From contig NC_044600.1 of assembly GCF_901933205.1 (NCBI RefSeq), forward strand, positions 4,750,501 to 4,814,500: DNA of 64,000 nucleotides. The letters are read 5' to 3'. Shown here in pieces: positions 37,665 through 49,893 of the stretch. Below the pieces are notes generated by a model, which had not been told where the DNA came from, did not search any database, and saw only the letters and a program-made list of their open reading frames with translations. Source of the DNA: Camarhynchus parvulus. Lineage: Eukaryota > Chordata > Aves > Passeriformes > Thraupidae. Both the position numbers and the translations under genes were made by a program. Every line of letters begins with the position of its first letter. Position 1 is the stretch's first letter.

Positions 37665-40600
37665 GTAAGAGTCCTGAACTGAAGTGATATTTTCCTTCTT
37701 GAGGTATTTATAGGCATAAACCCTCCACAATTAACCACTTTGCTTATTCATAATTATCTTGAAGGTTTAAGATGGAATTATGTGAGCTAAAAGAATGAGA
37801 AAGACATAATTTTATCCAATTTCTACTGAAGGAATGTAGTAAACTGAACAGATTTGAAATCCCTTGTGGTGAGGCTTTGCTGCTGCTTCACAAGGCCATT
37901 CTGAAGTTTCATATAATGCATTGTTGGGAAAATGATGCTTGGAGTAGAGATCAGAGACTCAATTAGAGGAGGCATTGAAAATTGTGCTTTTAATTACAGT
38001 TTCTTACTACATTTCCATTCTGAGGCCCTCTCTGCAGTTAGTTATCAGTTTATCACATTTTAATCACTCAGAGTTCTAGAGACCCCTTCAGCTGGATATT
38101 TTTGGAAATGTCAAAAACATTGGCATGTCTGACAGTATAATTTAAAAATAAACTGTTTAAAGCTCTTTTTTAGTTTGGAGCAACAGTTTGAAATTTCAAA
38201 GGGGCCAGTTCTGCAATCCATGAGGGATCACTTTCCATCCCCTTCTTCCCAGCCTTTCCAGCCATCAGTTTGCAGTGCCTTTTTGTTAGATTTTTCTGTA
38301 AACATTTAGGATTTTGCAGCTAAAAATAAAAAAAAAAACCCATAAACAAACAACATGAACACTCCAGCAACAAAACTTCAGTGATTGTTTTTAACCTGTT
38401 CCCATCACACATTTTCCTTGTGGTTTGGGATGATGAGGAGGGCAAAGCACAGGGGGGAGAGACACTTTAGTTACAGAGGGAGATGATGGGCTGGGAACCA
38501 GGAGCTTTTTCCTTTTCCTTTTGAAAAGGAATTTGCAATTGCCTATGGCCCAGCAGACCTCCAGGTGAGGGAACTGTTTCCCTCCACATCCTCTGTGTGG
38601 AGCAGCAGAGATGCTGTGGGAAACAGAGAGAACCCCACGTGTAATTTTGGGCTCAGCTCTGTAATCTCAGTGCTGTGCAGAGCGAGCTTTTCCCGTTCCA
38701 TCTTGGCTGCAGCTGGAATTCTAGACCACATTCCTGGCTGGATGCAGCACTGGACACTCTGGGTTGCACTTCCCTCTAGTGGCTGGTGCCCCGGGCAGAG
38801 CAGAGCCAGCTGCTGGTGGCACACAGGGCAGGGCAGCACTGGATGATCCATGTTGATGTGTTTGGGTTTTTCCCAAGTTTATTTTTTTTATTTTCATGGA
38901 AACATTGCAGGGTTTAAACACTAAAGCTGCCTTAACTGAATGTGAAAAGTTGGAGGAATGGGGTGCAGAAGTTGATGTCTGTAGGGGACTGACAAAACTT
39001 TGTTTGGGTGCACAGCTGGGTGCTGTGGTCTCCCTTTGGGATCATGCAGGGATCCCCTGGGAGCTGTGCCTTGGGAATTGCCCAGCTGAACTTGGGAAGT
39101 GTTGGTCCTCCTGCTCCTGAGGTGCTGTTCGAAACCAGGACACCTGAGCTGTGGTTTTGGCTCTCCAGAGCTCCTCAAACTCCATCAACACCTGTGCAAA
39201 GGGTGATGGAATAAGAATTGTGGAGGCATTTTTAGTTTGTGTCTGCCCTAAGAGCTTTCCTTGTCAGCCTGCAGGATCTTGGAATGGTTTCCACATGTCA
39301 GAATAGATTTCACCCATTAAACTTTGCCATATTGAAAAACATGGAGCTGGCAAAGGAGTTTTGTCACTTCTAAAATGCAGGGCCTGAATTTTGAACTGTT
39401 GTTGCCATCTCTAGAGCAAAATTATTGAGGAAAATTAACACAATGCTGTAGCTGAGAACCTGCTGTGTCCTGTGGGACCCTTTCCCTCCAGTCAGTTCAG
39501 CCATGGAAGTCCATTTCCCTGGGTTCTCCTCCACTTTTCCAGCACAGAGAATTGGTGTTAGCTCTGTTAATATTTTGTTGTGGGGTTTTTTGGTGGGATA
39601 AAGGAACAGATAAGCAGTGCCATAGTACAGTTGTAATTCTCACTGCCAAACAGCACCAGGATATTGAGTATTCTCAAGACAAGGACTCCTGATATCACAC
39701 TGTAGGAGAGTTTTCCAGGTGGGATGAAATCCCTCAGACTGAGGAGTGAGAGGTTAGAGAGGAAAGAGATCCTCACTCACTGAGTGTACTGACCCCACCT
39801 TAAATTTTCTGCATTATTGGAGGATTAGCTGTTAATTTTGGTGAATTTTTAATAATTGAAGAGTCAGGTGACTTTACCCCTTAACACTCTTGAGTTTGCC
39901 TTTAGCAGCTCATTTTTAAGGTGAATTAACTGTGAGCATTAATAACTGAGGGATTGAAATAAGAAAATAAACTTTTTGTAACCTTTTAGTAACTTGCAGT
40001 CACTGAGACAAATCTCCTGAGCAGATAAATGTATATGCAGTAATTTTCATTTATCCTCATTCAGCTGTGAGCAGATCTTGCAGGGTTTCTGGTTCCTCTC
40101 TGGGAAGTAGGTTAATCAAGCAAGGGGCTGAGGCAGTGCTGTTACTTATTGGCAGCAAGAGGCACATCTTTGGAAGTGAAACTAATGAGGGTCAGGTATT
40201 TGGGTCAGGATCTGACCTTGCCTATGGAAAATTATTACTACAGAAGCATCAGGTTTTGGGTTTTGTTTTGATTTAGCCTGATCCACATATAAGAAACTGC
40301 ACTTAAATAATAAATGCAACTCTCTTGTGGTTAGCAAAGGGATGCTGTTGAATCCCCAGTTTTTCTGGCAAAGAAATAGTTTATTATCACAAGGAATATT
40401 TCTGGCAGGGAAGGGGGAAAGTCCTTTGCCTACAGCTTTGTTACAGTTTTCTAAATAGGCATTAACAGCACATCTGAAGTGTTCTGGTGTTTGCACATGT
40501 TGGTTTTCTTCTGTGGCTGCCTTTCAGCAGCAGGGCAGAAGTACAGGCCAGGCCAACATTTTTTAGCTAATTTAATTGAATGCCTATTTAAAATGAGAAT

Positions 40601-40814
40601 TCTTTTAACCCCAGCCATGGCTGCTTTTATATTCTGCACTTCCCTGTAGCACATTCAGGACAGACAGAAGGAAAACATTTCTCCTGTGAAACTTCAATCT
40701 CACCTTGGTCAATAGGAAGTTTGGAAGGAGGTTCTGCAGAGGGTTTTGGAGTTGAGAACATGCTGATGTACAAGGTGGAAATCAGGATTTAATGTATCAC
40801 TGTTTTCTTAACAG
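37665..40814 (+). other. HMGN5: HMGN intron 4
   Basis: The largest HMGN intron (3.15 kb), GT-AG. It is unique sequence without recognised repeats or exons. A weak CTCF-like match lies at 38770-38786 (minus strand CCACTAGAGGGAA). Confidence 0.88.
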
Positions 40815-40958
40815 AAAGAAAAAGCAGCAAATGATAAAAAGGAGGACAAAAAGGCAGCAACAAAAGGGAAGAAAGGAGCCAAAGGCAAAGAGGAAACTAA
40901 ACAAGAGGATGCTAAAGAAGAAAACCACTCTGAAAATGGAGATACCAAAACTAATGAG
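40815..40958 (+). CDS. HMGN5: HMGN coding exon 5 (residues 43-90)
   Basis: This 144-base exon starts KEKAANDKKEDKKAATKGKK and continues with a GAKGKEETKQ segment into an acidic, N/H/S-containing stretch ending GDTKTNE. It covers the end of the nucleosome-binding domain, a second basic nuclear-localisation segment (KGKKGAKGK, about residues 59-67) and the start of the acidic regulatory tail. In mammalian HMGN5 the tail is expanded into hundreds of acidic residues; here the donor GTACTT ends it after 48 codons. Lysine-rich and without any stop or shift. Confidence 0.95.
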
Positions 40959-42143
40959 GTACTTTAGCTCACTAAATCTGGGAACAGAGCCAGATGTGCT
41001 GGAAGCACAGCTGCAGGAGCTCTGCTGGGCCCCAGAGAGTGGGGGGTCACTGCCACACTGTGAGCACAGAGCAGCTGCCCAGGGCAGCTCCCAGGGAGAG
41101 CCTGCAGGAATGGCCTCTCCTTCCAGCTCCTGCCTGCCCTGTGCTGGAGCCCTTCCACAGGTGCTGTCTGCTGGCCCTGCTCCCTGCCAGGGCTGGCTCA
41201 GCAATGCCCAGGATTTGGGGAACAGTGGAGCCCAGGGACATCACCACCCTCCAGCCCTGAGCTGACTCTGCACATCCCCTCTGCACTGCTGGGCTCCTCT
41301 GCTGCTCAGCACGGGTTGGTGCTGGGCCAGAAATCTGGTTTTGAGTTCTACACAATTCTTTAAAACAATTATTTGGCTCAGAACAATTCAACAAGAGATT
41401 TGCAAAGTAGACTCGGTCTTGCCTCTTATCTGCAGCCTCTTCTCACAGCTCCTTACCTCAGCTGCCTTTTGCTGGGTCCAGCTGCAGGCTCCATCAGCTG
41501 CTGAGGGATTGTCCCAGCAGAGTCCTTGCTGATAGTGAAGCAGTGTTTGCTCAGGGCTCTCTTTGCCCTTGTGTTCTGTCACTGACAGTGGTGTCTCTTC
41601 ATGGGTTGAGTGTCACCATCCAGCCAAGGGTCCTTTATTCTTTCATCTCTAAAACAAGATCAGGAGCTGCTTGGTTAGAGCACTACATGGCTGATGTGCT
41701 TCAGAGGGGCTTTGAGGGAGCTTTGCAGGTTTGATATGTTGACTTGGAAAGTAAAAGTAGATTTTTATAGAGAAAGGTGGGAAGTGGTTCTCTAAAGTTC
41801 AAACAGAGCAGGATTGTGATTGATGTCTAATTCTTCCACTGCCCCATGATGACGGTTTGAACTTCCCCTAACATATCATTGATCCTAATTAAAATACAGT
41901 CCAAACCTCTGCCTCTCTGCAGGTACTTACTCCAAAATTGCCTCACTAATGAATATTCCTGTGTTTTTATTTTAAGAATTATCAGCCCGTTGTTATATCG
42001 ATATTTTCTGTGCATTCCTGTCTATCCACACAAAGCCTTGTCCATGCCTTTGTTAACAAACTGGTTTATTTTTGATGGTGGTTAGATTGGAATCCAATTA
42101 GCATTACCAATAATATTTCTATTCTTCCCAACCCCTTTTCTAG
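40959..42143 (+). other. HMGN5: HMGN intron 5
   Basis: A 1.19 kb intron with a slightly unusual GTACTT donor and a TTTTCTAG acceptor. Reading through the donor meets an in-frame TAG after one codon, so retained intron would give a protein shortened by 14 residues. No repeats recognised. Confidence 0.88.
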
Positions 42144-42191
42144 GCACCAGCTGCTGAAGCATCTGATGATAAGGAAGCCAAGTCCGAGTAA
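42144..42191 (+). CDS. HMGN5: HMGN coding exon 6 with stop (residues 91-105)
   Basis: This encodes APAAEASDDKEAKSE and a TAA stop at 42189-42191. The ending matches HMGN1/HMG-14 (human ends EKEAKSD) and closes a 105-residue protein. No further acidic repeats follow in any frame, so the tail is truly short at this locus. Confidence 0.95.
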   Translation, partial: APAAEASDDKEAKSE

Positions 42192-42711
42192 TGTTAACCC
42201 TGCCCTATATCTCCATCATTTGGTATCCGTACCTCCATGCTGTATTGTTAACAGAGAGGAATATTTTTATCAACTATTTTATAAATGCAGGTTTTTTTAG
42301 CATGAATTTAATTATGGAACATCTTCATCTCGGTTACTTGGGAATTAAATCCCTAACAAACAAAACAAAACAACAAAAAAAAAGTCATTGTTTTTAAATT
42401 TTGTGATTGTAATAGTTTGTATGGTACATGGAAAGAATAAGTGGTGGTAGCTTTTGACTTCTGTCAGTGTGTCCCTTTTTGTGTAAGTCATGCTTACAGA
42501 CTTCAGATTTTAATTTTTCCCTTGTATGTGTTGTATGGTTTCTTAAAGTGGGGAGGTCTCAAAACAAATAACCGTGTGAAACATTCCAGTGGTTCTGTGG
42601 GTTGCTTTTATAAAGAAGGTGAGCTATTTTCATGAAAAAACCTAAGAGCTGGAAATCTGTTGTTTCCCAAATGTAATTTTATTTTGTCAGTTTTGAAAAA
42701 AAAAAAAGAAA

Positions 42712-42725
42712 AATAAATAAATAAA
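42712..42725 (+). promoter_or_regulatory. HMGN5: Proximal poly(A) signal cluster
   Basis: Three overlapping AATAAA hexamers within 'aataaataaataaa'. They could give a 3' end about 110 bases short of the distal one. Confidence 0.55.
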
Positions 42726-42824
42726 AGTGTAATCCTGTTTTTAAATGAAATACAAACATTTCTTTTCAAAAAGGGCAGGTTGGTTGTATGTACCCACTGT
42801 TAGGAATTTTGCTGGATTTATCTT

Positions 42825-42830
42825 AATAAA
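42825..42830 (+). promoter_or_regulatory. HMGN5: Distal poly(A) signal
   Basis: AATAAA followed about 20 bases later by a GT-rich element ('ttgtggtttgttgcttgtgc'), the standard downstream element. This is the most likely main HMGN 3' end, near 42845-42850. Confidence 0.8.
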
Positions 42831-43715
42831 AAAGACTCCTCAAAAGCTGATTGTGGTTTGTTGCTTGTGCTGCTGGAAAGGTCCCAAATTCCAGGAGAGC
42901 TGCAGTGGGAGAGGGAGAGCCCATGGAGCTGGAGAGCTTTGGGCTTTTGGCTGGGACTGAAGCCCCCCTCTGCCTCAGTTGTGTGACTTCCCATTAATCC
43001 AGGCCTCCTCATTCTGGGAAAGAACTGGACCAGACCAGTGACCTGGGGTTAAGTCCCAGTTCTGTTGTTACAGCTTTTTTGTGCAACTTTTTCAACTCCT
43101 GCTAAAACCTGCTTTTATAGAAAGTCTCTTCACATCCAGGATATATCTACAGAATATATTTAATAAGAAGAAAAATGTCTGCAATGCAGAAACCTTCTCT
43201 CTCCCATTAAATTGTTCCTCAGCACAGCAATGGGAAATTCCAAGAGCTCAAATATTTTGTGTCCAAACCCCAAAGAGCACCTCAGTGGGAGTGTTGTGGA
43301 TGCAGTGGGGTTCAGGATGAGTCCCCCCAGGGCCACTAGAGGATGTCTAAATGTGGATTTCATGTTCCAGGCCTGAGGCACTGGAGAATGTTGTTCCTGC
43401 TGCTCCACCTGTTCTGTACAAACACCTGGGGTTAACTGGGCTCCAGCTTCCTCAGCAGTGAAGGTGAGGGAGTTCTGGGGGCCTTTTCCTTGGCACTGTA
43501 TTCCCTTAATGCAGCAGAGATTTTGGGCCATGCTCTGGTCTCTCCTCCAGAGAACTGATGGAGCAGTAACTGGATTCCCTGTGCCTGGTGGAAGTGTGCT
43601 GAGATGTGGTTAAAACCAGGGAGACTGAACATCCCAGCTGGAACATCCTCCAGCAATAGTTCAAATGTCATCCTGACTGACATCTAAAAATGATTCACGA
43701 AATTTCCACTCCACA

Positions 43716-44118
43716 AAGGCAGGCTGGGAGAGCTGGGGGTGTTCAGCCTGGAAAAGAGTAGGCTCTGGAGACCTTGGAGCCCCTTCCAGTGCCTGTGGGG
43801 GCCTGTAAGGAGGAGGGAGAGGGACCTTTTATAGAGGCACATAGTGACAGGGCAAGGGGAAATAATTTCAAACAGAAGTCAGGGTTAGATGTGATATTGG
43901 GAAGGAATGCTTCCCTGTGGGGTGGGGAGGCCCTGGCACAGGTACCCAGAGAAGCTGTGGCTGCCCCTGGATCCCTGGAAGTGTCCAAAGCCAGACTGGA
44001 TGGGGCTTGGAGCAACCTGGGATAGGGGAGGGTGTCCCTACCCATACAGGGGATGGATTAGATGATCTCTAAGTTCCCTTCCCACCCAAATCATTCCAGG
44101 ATTCCATGATACCATGAG
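43716..44118 (+). mobile_element. CR1 LINE, 400-base 3' portion
   Basis: One of the longer copies: 'aggctgggagagctgggggt', 'gagccccttccagtgcctgt', 'gctgtggctgcccctggatc' and 'ggcttggagcaacctgggat', ending 'attccatgataccatgag'. Same strand as HMGN. Confidence 0.95.
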
Positions 44119-45074
44119 TTTAGCCAGCAGTCAGAGAGCAATCCCAATGGGCCTGCTCCAGGGAGAGAATGCACATTGGAAATATTTTAGATTTGTGTTA
44201 TTTCCTACTCCAGTGGTTTCTCTAAAAGGGCTTTGAACAGGAATCCAGTCCTGCAGGAAGGTGCAGCCCCTTCTCCCAGCCCTGGTGCTGTGGGACCATC
44301 TCTCTTTGGCTCCAGCCTCCAGTCAGAGTGTCTCAAGCATTGTGATTTAAGCAGCAGACACTGAGTATAGCTGATATTTCCTTAGCACAGGATCCATCCA
44401 TCTGCCAAGGTGCAAACACCCTTTGGAATGAGGTCACTCTGATCCCAAGTCATGTCTCTCCATCTGAGTGCAGAGGTTGTTACACAGAGCATACAACAGA
44501 GTGTTTGGTTTTGGTTATTTCTTTTTTGAGTGCCAGGGTGGGAGTTGTTCTTAATTCTATAACTATTGTTCTAATCAAATCCCTCTTTCAAATAAGTACA
44601 GAAAATTGCCCAAGAACATTTTGCTCAAATTCATAACTTTTCGGAGCCATGGGGTATTGAGAGAGTTGCACAACTGAATGGATTGTCTGGTTTATGCCAA
44701 ACCCTCCTCCACGGCTCTCCTGGTGTCTAGACACCGAATCCAAAGCCAGCTCCATGGCAGCTCCCAAGCTTGGCTTATTTTGTCTGAAAAGGAGAAGTTT
44801 CAAACATTCAGGTTTATTTGGAATTTGTGTAGAAAGTGCCTTCCCCAGGGTCCTTGGCTGTTCCCTGTGTTCCAGGTGTTACTGGGTCTGATACTGGTTA
44901 GGAAATATCCACAGATTGCTGTGGATCTGGTTGTCATTATTCATCAGAACAACTGGGGACCTTGAAGATGCAAAGGTGAAGAGATTCATGAGTGGGAAGG
45001 TAGTGATGGTTCTGAGGTGATGTCATGGGAAGAGATTTGAGTGGTGTTGTCAACACCCTGCCATGGTGAGGTGT

Positions 45075-45323
45075 CCAGGCAGCTGGTCAGGGTGAGAGGA
45101 GACAGCCTCAGGGTGCACCAGACAAGGTTTAGGTTGGATATCAGGGAAAGAAGGGTTGTCCAGCCCTGGCACAGGCTGGAGTCATCTCCCTGAGGGGATT
45201 TAACTGTGGATGTGGCACTTGGGGACATGGCCAGTGGTGGCCTTGTCAGTGCTGGGGGAACAATTGGACTCAATGGGCTTGGAGGGCCTTTCCAACCTAA
45301 ATGTTCCTGTAACTCCATGATCC
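45075..45323 (+). mobile_element. CR1 LINE, 3' fragment
   Basis: Plus-strand CR1 of another subfamily: 'gacagcctcagggtgcacca', 'ggatgtggcacttggggaca', 'ttggactcaatgggcttgga' and 'ggcctttccaacctaaatgt'. The left end is uncertain. Confidence 0.85.
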
Positions 45324-45771
45324 AGCTTTTGGTGCAGGCTCCCAGAGCAGCAGAGTGTCCTCACACAGTGTCCTCACAGGATCTTCAACAGAACTGGGCA
45401 AGCATTAGCTTTTGTTTGCTCAGAACAATAAACCCACTGAAAACCACTTTGAAAACACTGGTCACTGTCCTGGGAGGGACAGGGAATCAGAGGAAGCACC
45501 TCCAGACTTCATCCTGGTCTCCACCATCAGCAACGTGCTGGAGCAGCACAGAGGGAAAAGGCACTGCTGCCTCAGCAAGCAAGAGAATGGCAAACACAGT
45601 GAGGTCGTTGGGATGTAAAAAAAAAAAAAAGGGGAAATGGGGAAAAATAAAATAAAACAACCCCTCCAAGGACATAAAAGGAAGGGTTTTGCAGGTTCAT
45701 CCCACATTTACCTTTGCTCCTTTGAGTGAAGTGACTGTACACAAAAAAAAAAAAAAAAACCCATTTGCTCT

Positions 45772-46172
45772 GGAGCCAGGCTGGGAGAGCTGGGGGTGTT
45801 CACCTGGGGAACAAAACTCTGGGGAGAGCTTAGAGCCCCCTTCCAGTGCCTGAAGAGGCCCTAGGAGAGCTGGAGAGGGCCTTTGAACAAAGGATGGAGG
45901 GACAGGACAAAGGGAAAGGGCTTTAAGGTGGAGGATAGATTTGGATATTGGGAAGAAATTCTTCCCCATGAGGGTGGAGAGGCCCCGGCACAGGGGGCCC
46001 AGAGAAGCTGTGGCTGCCCCTGGATCACTGGCAGTGTCCAAGGCCAGGCTGAATGGGGCTTGGAGAAATCTGGGAGAGTGGGAGGGGTCCCTGCCCATGG
46101 CAGGGGGCAGAACCAGAGGATATTTGACGTCTCTTCCAACCCAAACCAGTCTGGGATTCTGTGACACTCAGA
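45772..46172 (+). mobile_element. CR1 LINE, 400-base 3' portion
   Basis: Same subfamily and nearly the same truncation point as the copy at 43.7 kb: 'aggctgggagagctgggggt', 'tgggaagaaattcttcccca', 'aggccaggctgaatggggct' and 'gggattctgtgacact'. An A-run lies just to its left (from about 45742). Confidence 0.95.
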
Positions 46173-46659
46173 CAGGTCTGATTTTCAGATCAAGAGCAGC
46201 TCCTTGGCAGTTAATGGAGTAACACTGGTGTTAATCTGATGAAGGAGGAAGAAAATTGAATCTCTGCAATGGCAACGATGGCTCCTCCCTCTGACTGTCT
46301 CAGTGGTGCTGCTCCTTTCCCGTGCAGCTGCCGGGAGCCCCCGCTCTGAAACTTGATGCCTTGGATGGGCTCCAGGAGCTGGGAACACCCCGGGCCGGCG
46401 CTGGGCGGCTTTCGAGGAGCTCTGTCCTTTGAGAGAACAATGTCAACGTGGCTTCCAGACTGTCCCAGTGCCCGCAGGAGCTGGAGGTGGTCACAAGTGA
46501 GCATGGACGAGGGAACAGATGTCACTGGCGACTCGTGTGGCCGTTGTCCCCTGCTTTGGAAGGGGTGTGATTGGGATTGGGCTAGGGTGAGTCAAGGAGG
46601 GGATGGGGAGAGGATCAGAACTGCTCCTAACCCCTTCACCCACAACTTCCATCTGTTTT

Positions 46660-46832
46660 AGAGAAGCTGTGGCTGCCCCATCCCTGGAAGTGTCCAAGGC
46701 CAAGCTGGACGGAGCTTGGAGCAACCTGGTCTCGTGCAAGGTGTCCTTGCCCATGGCAGGGAATGAGATGGCCTCTAAGGTCCCTTCCCACCCAAACCAC
46801 TCTGTGATTCCATGATTCCATGATTCCATGTT
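46660..46832 (+). mobile_element. CR1 LINE, 3' fragment
   Basis: Plus-strand CR1 with 'agaagctgtggctgccccat', 'aaggccaagctggacggagc' and 'gtcccttcccacccaaacca', ending in three copies of the terminal repeat 'tgattcca'. Confidence 0.93.
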
Positions 46833-49471
46833 CTGCCCTGATTTATCCACTTCTGCTGGAAGAGGGGCCAGTGGGACAGGACCCCAGAGGAATGACACTC
46901 CCTTCCTCCTGCAGCACTAACCAGGGAATCACTGGAACAGTGTCAAATGGAAGTGATGTCCAGGGGTTAGTGTGAACTTCAGGCTGAGGTAACACCTGAA
47001 AGCACTGAAAGGAAGTTGGTGCTGATGTGATAGAAAAGGGAAAACCAGCAAATTGGAAAGCTCTGTTCCTAAGAGCAGGAATCCAATTGACACCATAAAA
47101 CTCTCAAAGGCAACTTAATACAATTGGACACATCTTAAACAATTCCAGACGTTCTTAAAAGGGGGAGAGGAAGCATAAATTACACAGGGAAAAATGCTGG
47201 ATTGAAACCTAAACAGAGTGGTCAAGAGCACTCTCCCCTCCCATTCTCAGCAGCATTCCCAGCAAGGGGGCTCCAGGGCACGGCTGCTCCCCTTTGGAAG
47301 TGCCTCCCTCCTGGCGAGCGAGGTGTGCTGCTTCCACTGGGGATGAAATGCAGCACAAGCCTGGAATTCTCAGTAAAAGCTGCTCCAAAGTTATCCCAGA
47401 GCCAAAATCTCACAAAATCGCTGGGGTTTTGTTTGTTTAACATGAACAATTCGGGGAGGGGGCGGAAGTGCATTTCTTGGAGCTCAAACCAGATGTGCGA
47501 CATCCCAGCCACAAAGCTCCGGCTTCTGCGCTGTTTGTTTTCCCCCCAGGAAGATAAAAGGAGCTGTGGAGAAGGTTTGGATTGCGGCAGCTCTCGGGTT
47601 TCACCCTGGCTCCAGGGGCGCTGGCACAGGCTGCTCTGTGGGACCACAAACGAGTTTTGCTGTTTCACGGATCCGGGGCCACCGCTCCCCTCGGAACACG
47701 GCTAGAGTTGGAGGTGGGCTGTTCCTAAGCCTCAGGCTGAGACTCAGCTTTCCAGCAGGCTGGAATTTTGCTTGGTTTGGTTCCTTCCTTCATATAAATC
47801 CACCATCACGAAGTGCTGACCAGAAGTACTTCCCCAAGTCACAGTTCCATTTTGTGCTGGCTCTGCCAGGAGAGAAAGGCTGGAGTTGCCTCTCCAGGCC
47901 TCATCTGAGGGCAATCCTGCAGGATCTGCCTTCTCTTCCTATAAATCCTTCCAACAGAAAGTTCCAAATCCAGGCCAAATGTTCCCTGCTGTGGTTTCAC
48001 CACCCATGTGGTTACAGCCTGGTTATCAACAGAGATCTTGGAGTAAACCCCAACTTCCCCACTCCATGTTTACTCCTATGCTACTCTATACCTACAGCAT
48101 TACCCTGGGAATAATTAAAATAATTAACAAGTGTAATTAACTGTTGGAGGGGAAAGGAGACTTTTAGAACATTATATCAGCAACAATTAAATAAATTACC
48201 CTTTTTGTCTTGCAAAGAATTGACAGACAGGGGGGAAAAGGATGCGGGATTTGTATTCCCTGGTGCAGCAGCACAGGGACAGTGAATAGGGGTCGGTGGC
48301 TCTTGTGTGGGGACACAAAGCAAACAAAGAGGCCCCAAATGAAATTACAGAGTGGCAGATGCAAAACGAGCATATTTCACACAATGAGTAATTAAACCAT
48401 GTAACTCATTGCCCAAATGGAGCCCAGGAATCATAATGGCTTAGGAAGTGATTACACAAATTCTTGGAAGACGATCCGGTGGGGCTGTGGGACACAAAGA
48501 CGTGTCACCACTGCAGGACCAGCAACCCACGTGGGTGTGGGAGAGGACCCGGAGCTGTCCCCAGCCCTGGACCTCTGGAAGGAGCTGGGGGGTGAGGGGA
48601 CACAGGTTTGTACTTCCCCTGAGTGGTCTGAGCCCCTCCAGCCACATTCTGGGCACTTTGAAAGGAGGAAAACTTCCCTGCTGTTCACTGTGTGTGGCTG
48701 TTGGTGGGGACAGACACATGGCATGGATGTACACGAGGCAGCACCTGTGTCCCTGCCAAGCCTTGTGCCACTGACCTGGGCTGTGGTCCTGGAAATATTT
48801 TCCATTGGAGCTGGATTTTTCCCAGGAGGAAAAGGGAATCACATCCGGCTGTTCTTGGCAAAACTCCCTCCCCAAATGCCACCCTAGGGCCCAGGTTTGC
48901 TGGGTGCTGCTGGTGCTGAAGGTGAGGTGATGGCCACCACTGGGCTGGAGAAGGGGTCCAGATTCCCAGCTCCCAGTGCTCCTCCATTTGGGCTCAGGAA
49001 TTATTTCCAACTGCCTTTGTGGCCCACCTTGGCTATAAATCTTCTTGGATACACTTGGTGCTGTAGCCTCTAGGTGGTGGTCCTGGCTGGGGGTTCCTGC
49101 ACGGCTGCTCTGCACACCCAGGGAGGTCATCCCTGGGCATTTGGGGTAATGCAGCTGCTGGGGGGATGGCACAGGGACCAGGAGCAGGTACCACAGCTCT
49201 CAGAGCGTCACTGGATGTGGCAATGTGCTGGTGGCTCCACAGGGCTGGGGGATGGTGGCAGCAGCTCTGTTCCAGCTCCTGCTGCAGGGATGCCCAGCAA
49301 TGATGCACAAGCAGGAACCAGAGAGCAGCCAAGGCAAAATGTATCCATGATTCTCCATCAGCTGGAAGTGTGATGTCCCTGAAGAGCTGGAACCTTCTGG
49401 AGTGCTGGGAGCTCTCCCTGCCTGCCCTGCAGCCTCTTCACTGCAGAAATTTGGGGTGACAGGAACAGTGT

Positions 49472-49618
49472 AGTGCGTCCTATGAGGACAGGCTGGGAGA
49501 GCTGGGGGTGCTCTGGAGGAAGCTCTGGGAGACTTTAGAGCCTCTTCCAGTGCCTAAAGGAGCCCCAAAGAAAGCTAGACAGAGACTTGGGATCAGTCAC
49601 AGAGTGAGAGGAGAGATC
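49472..49618 (+). mobile_element. CR1 LINE, internal fragment
   Basis: Contains 'aggctgggagagctgggggt' and 'gagcctcttccagtgcctaa' but lacks the usual 3' end. It is a piece from the middle of the CR1 3' region. Confidence 0.75.
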
Positions 49619-49728
49619 CCCTGGCCTCAGCAGCCCACAACATCCTCAGGAGAGCAACAATGTGCCCACTGATACAGCAGGAATTGGTGATACTTAGGTA
49701 TAGTTTATATATTGATGTTTTATACATA

Positions 49729-49893
49729 TCACAGAATCCCCAACTGCTTTGGGTAGGAAGGGACCATAAACCCATTAAGTTCCACCCCCTGCCATGGTCA
49801 GAGACACCTTCCACTAACCCAGGTTGCTTCAAGTCCCATCCAACCTGGCCTTGGACACTCCCAGGTATGGGGCATCTACAGCTGCTCTGGGCA
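49729..49893 (-). mobile_element. CR1 LINE, 3' fragment
   Basis: Inverted CR1: 'atcacagaatccccaactgc', 'ccaccccctgccatggtcag', 'ccaacctggccttggacact' and 'cagctgctctgggcaa'. Confidence 0.92.

Larger units (their letters stand above)
42192..42850 (+). other. HMGN5: HMGN 3' UTR
   Basis: AT-rich, T-rich sequence after the stop, typical of HMGN 3' UTRs. It contains three overlapping AATAAA hexamers at 42712-42725 and a final one at 42825-42830. Confidence 0.8.

Noticed and set aside
48441..49172. A 243-codon minus-strand frame, considered as a possible retroviral or novel gene
   Set aside because: No conserved motif, no splice or poly(A) context, and no LTR-like ends recognised. A protein search would settle it; a hit in several birds would revive it.
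49472..49893. Opposed CR1 pieces considered as one element with a 5' inversion from twin priming
   Set aside because: The inverted piece lies on the 3' side of the other piece, the wrong side for that mechanism; two insertions are simpler.
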